Positions 1 to 8,083 of a stretch of 37,331 nt of DNA are shown here, in pieces. The stretch comes from Fidelibacterota bacterium (GTDB lineage: Bacteria > Fidelibacterota > UBA8477 > JABMPR01). Location: positions 1 to 37,331 of the forward strand of contig JABIFG010000125.1 in assembly GCA_018650795.1 (NCBI GenBank), given 5' to 3'. The stretch's first letter is position 1, and each line of letters opens with the position of its first letter. The notes below the pieces were generated by a model, which was not told the DNA's origin, did no database searches, and saw only the letters and a program-made list of their open reading frames with translations. The position numbers were made by a program, and so were the translations under genes.

Positions 1-7
1 ATAAAAG

Positions 8-3000
8 ATGACAAAAAGGCTACTATCATTTGTTACTGTTGTAGCGATACTTTCTTCCATGGTCTTTGGCCAGGTGAGTGGAAAGATCGTCGGAACAGTG
101 TATGATGCGAGTCAAGAGGCACCTTTAGGCTTCACAAACGTCGTGGTCCAGGGAACTTCACTTGGTGCAGTCTCTGACGAAAATGGACGCTATATCATTT
201 TAGATGTGTCGCCAGGTACTTATACCCTTGTATGTACTTACATAGGTTATTCCCCGATGGAAATTCAGGGACTAACTGTTATTAGTGGTTTAACCACCAC
301 CCAGGATTTTCAGATGCAAACTGAAGATGTTGTTGGTGAGGTAGTTACAGTTATTGCTGACAAACCATTGATCAATATGAATGCAACCAACACCACTCGT
401 GTTGTCGATGCGGAATTATTGGAGACCATGGCTGTTCGTGGTGTCCAGAATGTCGTTGCCCTCCAAACTGGTGTTGTAACTCGCGACGGTGAAATTCACA
501 TTCGCGGGTCCAGATATCAGGATGTTGCCTATTATGTAGATGGCGTTTACATGAATGATGTCTTTGATATGCGCAATACAAGTAACGTTTCAAATGTCGC
601 CCTGGAAGAGATGCAACTTCAGACTGGTGGATTTTCCGCTCAGTATGGAAATGCTAATGGTGGTGTTGTCTCAACATCAACACGTACCGGTGGCGAAAGC
701 ATGAACTTAGATTTTGAGTATATTCAAGGTTTGGGTGCTGCAGGTGAAGGCACAGATGACAAACTGTACTCACTAGGTTATAGACTTTATAATGTAAGTC
801 TGGGTGGTGCACTGGGATCAAAGGTCAGATATTTCGTTAACTTCGAAAATCGGACCACTGACGACCCAAGACCATCTAGCGCTCCTCATTATGGCATGGA
901 TCGTACAGAACTCGCCTTGAATTGGGACAGCTTAACGGTTACTCCTGATGCTGATGGCGTTGATTATGTAAATGGTACCTTATATGTGAATGGTAATGCC
1001 GCAGGTATTGTGGATAATGTGCTTGCCGCAAGTTTAGGTAGTACCATTGAAGATTCATTGCTGGCCTATTTTGGTAGCCAGTATGATGTTGTTGATGCTG
1101 TGAAAACGGTTGCCACAGACAGTACTGGTCAGTGGTGGATCAATGGATATGATAATTTTCAAACCTTATACGGTGCCCGCAAAAATGTAGGTTCTGATAG
1201 AACTTCCATTGCTGGTAATGTCATGTTTGATCTCAAGCCATTTAAGATCAAAGTCGGTGGAACAATGAACTCCACAGTTTCTCATGGTTATACCGTGCCT
1301 ACATACTTGACGACTTTGCTCAATTCTGATTATAACAGACGCGCAGAATCCTCACAGTATACATTCTATACCAATCTGACCTGGATTCTTTCAACAAAAT
1401 CCTATGTCAAAGCTAAATTCTCAATGTTCAATTATGATGAGACTTTTGGGGATGAGACGCATTGGGATAATGTTGCCGACTATGGCAATCCTGCTTTAAA
1501 TCCATATCTCAGTGGTGTTGGACTCAATCCACTCTCTGTAGCGGATGTAGCCAACTGGCGCTCTTATGGTTATACATGGGATGATTATTCACATCAGAAT
1601 TCATCCTACACAGGTATTTCTGTGGATTATTTGAATCAAATAGCTCAGCATGAGTTAACGACTGGATTAGAATACAGGGGAAATACGATTAAGTATTACC
1701 GTGTTGGACAGCCTGTTGAATTAGCCAAGGAATTATATGACGAGTATGGTAACGCCACAACAGGCCTTACTGAAGAAGATAAATACATAATTTACCGTAA
1801 TGCTTATACTGAGAACTTCGGTTATGATCTTTATGGTAATGAAGAAACAGATGGTAACAGCTATCAGGATCCAGGTGAACCGACAGTCATGGGTGCTTAC
1901 ATCAATGATAAAATTGAGCTAAGTGACATGGTTGTAAATCTGGGACTGCGCTATGATTACTTTAATCCTAATACAGATGCTCCAGTAGACTGGAATGATA
2001 TCTCTATGACGGATGGTCGCATTGATCGTGCTGCCAGTAATTATGAAGCCGTAGACGCTGATGTTCAACTCAATCCTCGTCTGGGACTTTCTTTTCCTGT
2101 TACGGATAAAACTAAATTCCATGCACAGTATGGAAAATTCTCACAGCATCCACTCCTGAACAGATTATATCTTTCTGACGTAGTGTTTGCTGCGAACTTT
2201 ACATCAGGTAACTATACACGTTCTCCAAATGCCAGATTGGCTACTGAGAAAACGACTCAATATGAGATCGGCTTTTCACAGATTCTTGGTGAGAATGTTG
2301 CCCTTGATGTGACTGGTTTCTATAAAGAAGTTCGTGACTACACAACAATCAAGAATCTATACGGTGCCAGCCTTGATGGAGCAGAATTTGTCTGGGCACA
2401 GTATCTGAATGGTGACTATGGTGTTGTTAAGGGTGCGTCTTTTGGATTGAACATGAATCGCACTGGTGGCTTGATGGCAAATCTGAGCTACACAGTCTCA
2501 TGGGCTGAAGGAACAGGATCAGATCCGGAGTCTAATTACTACATCGCCTGGCAAACTGACCAGGGCGAAGGTGGATTTCCATCTCTGATCAATCCTCTGG
2601 ACTATGACCAAAGACACACAGGAAGTCTGTTAATTGACTATCGTGCAGGTGACTTTGGGATGTTTACCAATACTGGAGTCAACATGATCTATAGTTTTGG
2701 TTCTGGAACTGCTTATACACCTGCTGATATTACTTCATTTATTTATGGTCGTGGTGAGATTTACCCAACCGCACCAATTAATAGTGGTAATACACCTTGG
2801 ACCAGCAATTTGGATATCCGTTTTGATACGGGTCTGGATCTTGGTCCAGTTGGTCTGACCATTTACCTATTAGCCCAGAATGTTCTCGCTGCTGAGAATG
2901 TTTCTCAGGTCTTTAGTGGAACTGGCGATGCCAGCACCGATGGTTGGTTATATACGGATCCAGGAAAAGCCTGGTTATCTGGAAATGAACAGGGCGAAGA

Positions 3001-3094
3001 CTATTATCTAGGCCAGGTTCGTGATCCAAGAAACTGGGACAAACCTCGTTCCATCCAACTTGGTGTCAAAATGAATTTATTAGGCGGAGAATAA
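8..3094 (+). CDS. TonB-dependent receptor, cassette A (CarboxypepD_reg-like + plug + barrel)
   Basis: Likely an outer-membrane TonB-dependent receptor (1028 aa) for active uptake of an unknown ligand, or for interaction with its secreted partner. A signal peptide covers about residues 1-21 (basic start, hydrophobic core, SSMVFG). Residues 23-105 form a carboxypeptidase-regulatory-like beta domain (GTVYDASQEAPLGFTNVVV, then the GRYIILDVSPGTYTL pattern). A TonB-box-like EVVTVIA lies at 111-117. The plug runs about 124-230, with IHIRGSR (163-169), YYVDGV (175-180) and GGFSAQYGNANGGVV. The rest is a long beta-barrel with recurring receptor phrases such as MVVNLGLRYDYFNP and YEIGFSQIL. It ends in a final strand, QLGVKMNL, plus four residues. 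A degenerate DxNG-type loop occurs near residue 617. Only three bases separate it from the downstream partner gene. Upstream control lies outside the window. No SusD homologue is adjacent, unlike classical SusC. Confidence 0.93.
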   Translation: MTKRLLSFVTVVAILSSMVFGQVSGKIVGTVYDASQEAPLGFTNVVVQGTSLGAVSDENGRYIILDVSPGTYTLVCTYIGYSPMEIQGLTVISGLTTTQDFQMQTEDVVGEVVTVIADKPLINMNATNTTRVVDAELLETMAVRGVQNVVALQTGVVTRDGEIHIRGSRYQDVAYYVDGVYMNDVFDMRNTSNVSNVALEEMQLQTGGFSAQYGNANGGVVSTSTRTGGESMNLDFEYIQGLGAAGEGTDDKLYSLGYRLYNVSLGGALGSKVRYFVNFENRTTDDPRPSSAPHYGMDRTELALNWDSLTVTPDADGVDYVNGTLYVNGNAAGIVDNVLAASLGSTIEDSLLAYFGSQYDVVDAVKTVATDSTGQWWINGYDNFQTLYGARKNVGSDRTSIAGNVMFDLKPFKIKVGGTMNSTVSHGYTVPTYLTTLLNSDYNRRAESSQYTFYTNLTWILSTKSYVKAKFSMFNYDETFGDETHWDNVADYGNPALNPYLSGVGLNPLSVADVANWRSYGYTWDDYSHQNSSYTGISVDYLNQIAQHELTTGLEYRGNTIKYYRVGQPVELAKELYDEYGNATTGLTEEDKYIIYRNAYTENFGYDLYGNEETDGNSYQDPGEPTVMGAYINDKIELSDMVVNLGLRYDYFNPNTDAPVDWNDISMTDGRIDRAASNYEAVDADVQLNPRLGLSFPVTDKTKFHAQYGKFSQHPLLNRLYLSDVVFAANFTSGNYTRSPNARLATEKTTQYEIGFSQILGENVALDVTGFYKEVRDYTTIKNLYGASLDGAEFVWAQYLNGDYGVVKGASFGLNMNRTGGLMANLSYTVSWAEGTGSDPESNYYIAWQTDQGEGGFPSLINPLDYDQRHTGSLLIDYRAGDFGMFTNTGVNMIYSFGSGTAYTPADITSFIYGRGEIYPTAPINSGNTPWTSNLDIRFDTGLDLGPVGLTIYLLAQNVLAAENVSQVFSGTGDASTDGWLYTDPGKAWLSGNEQGEDYYLGQVRDPRNWDKPRSIQLGVKMNLLGGE

Positions 3095-3097
3095 TAA

Positions 3098-6000
3098 ATG
3101 AAATTATCTAATAGAATACTAGCGTTGCTGCTCATAGTAGGTATTGCACTACCGCTATCAGCAGTCGAGCCTGAAAAGGTCGAGCGTTACGCACTGGGTA
3201 AACCAGCCATTCAATCCACCGGTGCTTTTGACGGAAACCGAATCAATACTGATCTTGAGAATAATGGTATGATCGTATCACATCGTATCTCAGGACACTC
3301 TGGTTTCGAATGGCCACAGGGTAATGCAACCTATGCTATTTATGCCTCCGGTTTATGGATGGCAGGAAAAGTAGATGGTGAGATTAGAACCGCTGTTGCC
3401 GAGTATGAGCCTGAATTTACTGCTGGAACATGGGAGTCTGAAGGTGATGACCCCAACGGTGAATACAGACTGTACAAAGTAAATAAAGTGGATATGAATA
3501 ATCCTGCTGCCAATCCAGATTTTGCTGCCTGGCCTGTTGACCAGGGTGCTCCCTGGATTGACGAAGATGGTGATGGTGTTTACACACCCATGCCGGGTGG
3601 TGTAGATCATCCAGATTTCATCGGTGACCAAGTGATGTTCTTTGTTATGATGGATGGAGTGGGCACTGACCACTCTGTTTTCAGCACAGATCCACTCGGT
3701 CTTGAAATCCAGACCACAATCTGGGGCTATAACAGAAATGACGCTTTTGGCGACATGATGTTCGTCAAATCCCGGATTTTTAACAAAGGTGGCAACGATA
3801 TCACAGATACCTATCTTGGCCTCTGGTCAGATCCTGATCTTGGCGATGCCTCTGACGATTTTGTAGGTTGTGATACTGCTTTAAGTCTGGGAATCACTTA
3901 CAATGATGGTGCTGATAGTTATTATGGTACTGGAGCTCCAGCCATTGGTTATGACTTCTTCCAGGCCGCTTTCCCTTCGGGAGATATAACAGACACGACC
4001 TGGGCTTTTGATGAGTATCGCGCAGGTTATTCAAACCAGCAGATGTCTTCCTTTGTGAAGTACATCAATGGTGATGATGTTTATACTGATCCCAATGATG
4101 CTGACGAAGCCTATAACTATCTTTCTGGTTTTTTACGTGATGGAACCCCTTTCATAAATTCTGCAACCGGTCTGCCATCCAAGTTTGTCCATATGGATGA
4201 CCCAAATGACAATGTGGATGCAAATGATGATGTATGGGTAGATGGTGATGATAACCCTTCCGACGATCGTCGTTTCCTGATGAATGTTGGACCCTTTGAT
4301 TTTGATGCTGGTGCTGAAGCTGAAGTGGTATATGGTATTATCATGTCTCAGGGTTCTGATGCTCTGGCCTCAGTTACCAAACTGAAGGAAGATGATATCC
4401 TGGCTCAGAAAGCCTACGATGTACGCTTTGCTCTGCCAGATCCACCAGCCTCTCCTGAACTAGAGGAGATTGTTGTCGCATCAGGGGCTATCGTTCTTGA
4501 ATGGTCAGATAATGCCGAGGATTATTACGAATGGGATAACTTCACCGAAACCTATTATGAATATGAAGGCTACAATGTTTACCAGTTTGAAAATGCAATT
4601 GGTACTGGCGTAGTTAAGAAAATTGCATCATATGATCTGGTGAATGATATCACGACAATTGAGGATATTCGTTACGTAGAAGCTTACGGTGCGAATGTGC
4701 TTGTACCCGTTCAGAAAGGTACTGATTCAGGTCTGAGACATACAATCGCTATCACATCCGATGCTATCGGAGGTGGTATACCTCTGGTTGATGATCGTAC
4801 CTATTATTTTGCTGTGACTGCTTATGGTTATGGCGAAGTAACTGAACCGCATATGTTGGAATCTGCTTTCAATATTATTGAAGCTAGATCACAGACTAAT
4901 GTATACATTGATCCTAATTCAACAGTCGATACTGATTTAGCTGTTACGCATACTACATCAACAATTATTTCTGATGGTAGTGTCGAAGTAACAGTTACCA
5001 ATCCTGGCAAACTTACCGGTCATGATTATAGTGTCACTTTTGATACGCTGACATTCGTGCCCGGAGAAGATCCAGTGACTGTCTGGAACCTGAATGACGT
5101 GACGGCAGGAACTATAGTTCTTGCCAATCAAATAGTTCAGGGTGGTATTGATTCTCGAACAGGTATTGAAGTCGGATCTGCCGGTACGGTTACTGCAGAT
5201 GGTTTACAAGTAGTTGTAAACGGTCCTTCAAATGGAATCCACGGTGTTTGGCAAACTTCGAACGCAGATGGACCCATAGCAGGTATTGACGATGATGTCA
5301 ATGAGAATGTTATGTGGATCAACTTCCTGACTGCGCCCGATTATCCTACTTCACAGGCACAAATCGCTGACGGTGGTTGGTTTTTCGTCACCCATGGTGG
5401 CGGAACACCAAGTGATATGGAGTCATTTTATGCGAGAGTTTTCCGCGGAAGCAATTTCTCGAGAGCTATTCCAAATGATTTTGAGATGCGCTTTACTGCT
5501 GCTGGTGGATTTGGATATGGCCGCTTTAGTGATGGTATCATAAGGCAAGTGCCCTTTGAACTATGGAATCTTCGCAGCACACCAGATGATCCAAGTGATG
5601 ATTATCGAATGCTACCTGCAGTACTGCCTGTATCCGATAGCGATGAGTTTGGATTTTATGGAGACGATTTAAATTCAAGTGCTGCTAACGATCCTGCAAC
5701 AGATTGGGTCTATTGGGGCGATCCCAATGATAAGACTCCCGGTCAAGCTGGATATGATGCGTTCTTTGCTCCCGGTCTTGGCGGGTTAGGTGATGACTCA
5801 GTTGATTGGACTGAAGTTATAGCTAGAACCCGATTGATGAACTGGAATGGCTACGTTAGTCGTACAGACTCAGTTGCACTCTCTTTATTGAGCTCAACTG
5901 ATTCTTCACTATGGACTGCCGCAGACACTACAATATTCCTCAATGCTGGGTTCTTTATCGATGCTGACAACAACTATGGAGTTGTCGAGCCTGATCTGAC

Positions 6001-6454
6001 ATCTGGGCAGGCATATGGAACAGTCCTGCTTATGCCAGAAATTGGAACCACTTTTAGGTGGATTACGAACAAGCCAAATGGTTTGGGAGATTTGTATTCA
6101 TTCACAACTGATGGTTATGGAGCTGGATCTCTAACATACGATCCAGATAATGTCAAAGTATGGCCAAATCCTTACTTCGGATACAATCCTGAAGAGAGAA
6201 CGCCATTAAGTAACGAAATCAACTTTATCAACCTGCCTGAAACGGCAACGATCAACATCTACTCGCTGGCTGGTCAGCTGGTGAGAACACTTGATCACTC
6301 TGGTGGTCAGGAAGAAACCTGGAATGCTCAGAATAGTTTTAATGTTCTGGTTGCATCAGGTGTCTACTTAGCTGTTATTTCTTCCGATGAGGGTGAAGAT
6401 AAAGTACTTAAACTAGCAGTCGTGATGCCAGCACAACGACTAGATGTGTATTAG
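3098..6454 (+). CDS. Large secreted partner protein A with Fn3-like domain and PNPY-type C-terminal sorting domain
   Basis: Exported 1118-aa protein of unknown function. The signal peptide is about residues 1-22 (LALLLIVGIALPLSA). Visible parts are: an N-terminal region with NATYAIYASGLWMAGK; a calcium-type loop DEDGDG (155-160); a block starting WGYNRNDAFGDMMF at 209; GPFDFDAG at 398-405; an Fn3-like domain from about 449 (VLEWSDNAED followed by EYEGYNVYQF); and a long beta-rich middle. The C-terminal domain starts at about 1019 (VKVWPNPYFGYNPEE) and ends with NIYSLAGQLVRTL and ASGVYLAVI, which resembles T9SS sorting domains but has PNPY instead of NPFNP. It lies in an operon between the receptor (3 bp gap) and a PorV-like gene (15 bp gap). 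The genes at 11334 and 34177 share the GPFD and GY motifs and the same position after a receptor, so these are probably one family. Confidence 0.85.
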   Translation: MKLSNRILALLLIVGIALPLSAVEPEKVERYALGKPAIQSTGAFDGNRINTDLENNGMIVSHRISGHSGFEWPQGNATYAIYASGLWMAGKVDGEIRTAVAEYEPEFTAGTWESEGDDPNGEYRLYKVNKVDMNNPAANPDFAAWPVDQGAPWIDEDGDGVYTPMPGGVDHPDFIGDQVMFFVMMDGVGTDHSVFSTDPLGLEIQTTIWGYNRNDAFGDMMFVKSRIFNKGGNDITDTYLGLWSDPDLGDASDDFVGCDTALSLGITYNDGADSYYGTGAPAIGYDFFQAAFPSGDITDTTWAFDEYRAGYSNQQMSSFVKYINGDDVYTDPNDADEAYNYLSGFLRDGTPFINSATGLPSKFVHMDDPNDNVDANDDVWVDGDDNPSDDRRFLMNVGPFDFDAGAEAEVVYGIIMSQGSDALASVTKLKEDDILAQKAYDVRFALPDPPASPELEEIVVASGAIVLEWSDNAEDYYEWDNFTETYYEYEGYNVYQFENAIGTGVVKKIASYDLVNDITTIEDIRYVEAYGANVLVPVQKGTDSGLRHTIAITSDAIGGGIPLVDDRTYYFAVTAYGYGEVTEPHMLESAFNIIEARSQTNVYIDPNSTVDTDLAVTHTTSTIISDGSVEVTVTNPGKLTGHDYSVTFDTLTFVPGEDPVTVWNLNDVTAGTIVLANQIVQGGIDSRTGIEVGSAGTVTADGLQVVVNGPSNGIHGVWQTSNADGPIAGIDDDVNENVMWINFLTAPDYPTSQAQIADGGWFFVTHGGGTPSDMESFYARVFRGSNFSRAIPNDFEMRFTAAGGFGYGRFSDGIIRQVPFELWNLRSTPDDPSDDYRMLPAVLPVSDSDEFGFYGDDLNSSAANDPATDWVYWGDPNDKTPGQAGYDAFFAPGLGGLGDDSVDWTEVIARTRLMNWNGYVSRTDSVALSLLSSTDSSLWTAADTTIFLNAGFFIDADNNYGVVEPDLTSGQAYGTVLLMPEIGTTFRWITNKPNGLGDLYSFTTDGYGAGSLTYDPDNVKVWPNPYFGYNPEERTPLSNEINFINLPETATINIYSLAGQLVRTLDHSGGQEETWNAQNSFNVLVASGVYLAVISSDEGEDKVLKLAVVMPAQRLDVY

Positions 6455-6469
6455 AAAGGAGAATGAGCG

Positions 6470-7522
6470 ATGAAAAATAGTAAAATTGCATTATTCATAA
6501 TTTCAATTCTCGTTGTAAGCATGGCATTTGGCGGCACCGGAAAATCTGTAGGTACCTATGGTGCCTTAGAGCTTACCATTCCAACTGGTGCCAAGGGTGT
6601 TGCTCTTAGTGAGTCAAATCTGGCAGTGATTGGCGGAGCTGATGCCATGTTTTATAACCCGGCAGGTATTGCCAGGCTGAGCACAAGTATGGAAGCTCAA
6701 TTATCCCAAATGAACTATTTGGCCGATATTGGAGTTGCCTATGGTGCGTTTGTCGCAAAAGTAGGTAACAACGTAGTTGGTATTTCAGCGAAAACACTCA
6801 ACTTCGGTGACATCCTGCACACGACAGCAGAAGATCCAAATGGATATCAACAAGCACACTTTTCACCAAAATACATCACAGTATCGGCTTCATATGCCAA
6901 GATGTTTTTTGACCGTGTCGCCTTTGGCGCTACCTTCAAGATGATTAGTGAGACTTTTATCCAAACTTCTGCATCAGGAGCCGCATTTGATATGGGTGTT
7001 CAATATAAAGCCGCTGATTTGCCTTTGAGCATTGGTGTGACTTTGAAGAACATTGGTGTTAAAATGAGATTCGATGGGAATGATCTGGAGCATCAGCTAG
7101 TACCGCAAGATGCTGAAGAAGGAACAATTCTTGAGAATTTTGCCTCAGTTGCTCAGGCTTTTGAAGTCCCTGCATCATTGGATATTGGTCTTACATATAA
7201 TCTGATGAATATGGTCAACATTCACGGTGTATTCAAAAATAATTCTTTTGGATTTAATGAATACCGGCTGGGTGCTGATTATGCCCTCAAAACTGATGCA
7301 TTTAGTGCATGGGTTGGTGGTGGCACCAGCATGTATTCTGTTGATGATGATACAGAAGGCTGGGAAGATGCGATCACAGCGAATCCATTTGGAATCTCGT
7401 TTGGTGGTGGTTTCAAAGTACCAATCTCTTCCTTTAACCTTGGTGTTGAATACGGATATAAATCAAGCTCACTTGATGGTCTTAATGACCTGAGTGTCCT
7501 TGCATTCACATTCGGTTTCTAA
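6470..7522 (+). CDS. PorV/PorQ-like outer-membrane beta-barrel protein, cassette A
   Basis: A 350-aa protein of the PorV/PorQ (UPF0164-type) outer-membrane family. The signal peptide is about 1-21 (IALFIISILVVSMAFG). Near the N-terminus are GAKGVALSESNLAVIGGADA and YNPAGIA (62-68), the usual position of the NPAG motif in this family. The rest alternates amphipathic strands and ends FTFGF, a typical barrel terminus with a final aromatic residue. In T9SS, PorV carries CTD-bearing cargo to the PorU sortase; here the gene directly follows a CTD-bearing secreted protein, so a dedicated shuttle role is plausible but inferred. A good ribosome binding site, AAAGGAG (6455-6461), sits 8 bases before the ATG. 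A strong terminator follows, so this is the last gene of its transcript. Confidence 0.85.
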   Translation: MKNSKIALFIISILVVSMAFGGTGKSVGTYGALELTIPTGAKGVALSESNLAVIGGADAMFYNPAGIARLSTSMEAQLSQMNYLADIGVAYGAFVAKVGNNVVGISAKTLNFGDILHTTAEDPNGYQQAHFSPKYITVSASYAKMFFDRVAFGATFKMISETFIQTSASGAAFDMGVQYKAADLPLSIGVTLKNIGVKMRFDGNDLEHQLVPQDAEEGTILENFASVAQAFEVPASLDIGLTYNLMNMVNIHGVFKNNSFGFNEYRLGADYALKTDAFSAWVGGGTSMYSVDDDTEGWEDAITANPFGISFGGGFKVPISSFNLGVEYGYKSSSLDGLNDLSVLAFTFGF

Positions 7523-7552
7523 TCTAAGTTACTGATACAGAGATATAGAGGA

Positions 7553-7584
7553 GGGGCTGTTCGCAAGAACAGCCCCTTTTTTTT
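7553..7584 (+). terminator. Rho-independent terminator after cassette A
   Basis: A perfect 10-bp stem (7553-7562 GGGGCTGTTC with 7567-7576 GAACAGCCCC) closes a GCAA tetraloop and is followed by eight Ts (7577-7584). It lies 30 bases after the stop of the PorV-like gene and ends the cassette A transcript. Confidence 0.95.
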
Positions 7585-7628
7585 GTTCACTACCGTAAAG
7601 CAGGACGTTGATATCCGTTGACTCATTT

Positions 7629-7733
7629 ATGCAATTGAACCGAGGCATGTATCTGGTATTAAAGGATTCCCATGCTGTCCCTATTCGAGCCAGATTGTTG
7701 CTAGAGACATACTACGAAAACCAGCAAAACTAA
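7629..7733 (+). pseudogene. Possible remnant of a T9SS C-terminal domain
   Basis: A 34-codon reading frame containing NRGMYLVLKDS, then RARLLLE. This resembles in spacing the end of T9SS sorting domains (compare ASGVYFYTVES, then KKMVLLK, at the end of the gene at 14734). No ribosome binding site or signal peptide was seen. It may be a degraded gene end or chance. Confidence 0.12.
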
Positions 7734-7771
7734 TCCCAATCCACCCTGCATATTTAGCAGTCTACATTTGA

Positions 7772-7939
7772 ATGAAATCTATTCGCCTGGACAGTTTGTT
7801 TATTATGATTTACAAAATGCTGTATCCCACAGACAATATATGTAATTCTGGAATCACCTCTTGCATATATGAAAATGATCTAACAGCAAATGTCGGAAGC
7901 CGAGGGGGACAACCCACGTTTGGATTTAGAGTGAATTAA
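7772..7939 (+). CDS. Possible small ORF (55 aa), doubtful
   Basis: An ATG-to-TAA frame of 55 codons, starting MKSIRLDSLFIMIYKML and ending GGQPTFGFRVN. The ending looks like the last strand of an outer-membrane barrel protein. No ribosome binding site is visible and composition is not clearly coding. It could be a decayed barrel-protein end, a real small protein, or chance. I do not recognise it. Confidence 0.15.
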   Translation: MKSIRLDSLFIMIYKMLYPTDNICNSGITSCIYENDLTANVGSRGGQPTFGFRVN

Positions 7940-8083
7940 TAAAAATTTGTTGATATCAAATATTTATAAAAACCCTTACCAAATAAGGCTTTAAGCGGAG
8001 TCACAAAAAACTTGCTTGGCCATTTATTTTCGGCTATTCTACCGGTCGATGCGTTAATGTTACGTTAGTGGAGGATAATTGGA

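Larger units (their letters stand above)
7585..8069. other. Intergenic gap with no confident gene
   Basis: Most of the 561-bp space between cassettes A and B. No ORF over 60 codons, tRNA-like fold or long repeat was seen. It is A+T-rich near 7938-7975 and presumably holds the promoter of cassette B, but I could not identify one convincingly. Two short ORFs inside (7629-7733 and 7772-7939) may be decayed gene ends and are listed separately at low confidence. The cassette B ribosome binding site GGAGG is at 8070-8074. Confidence 0.5.

Noticed and set aside
8012..8040. Possible promoter TTGCTT-17-TATTCT before the cassette B receptor
   Set aside because: Spacing is ideal but the boxes match the sigma-70 consensus at only about three and four of six positions. 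FCB bacteria often use other promoter elements.
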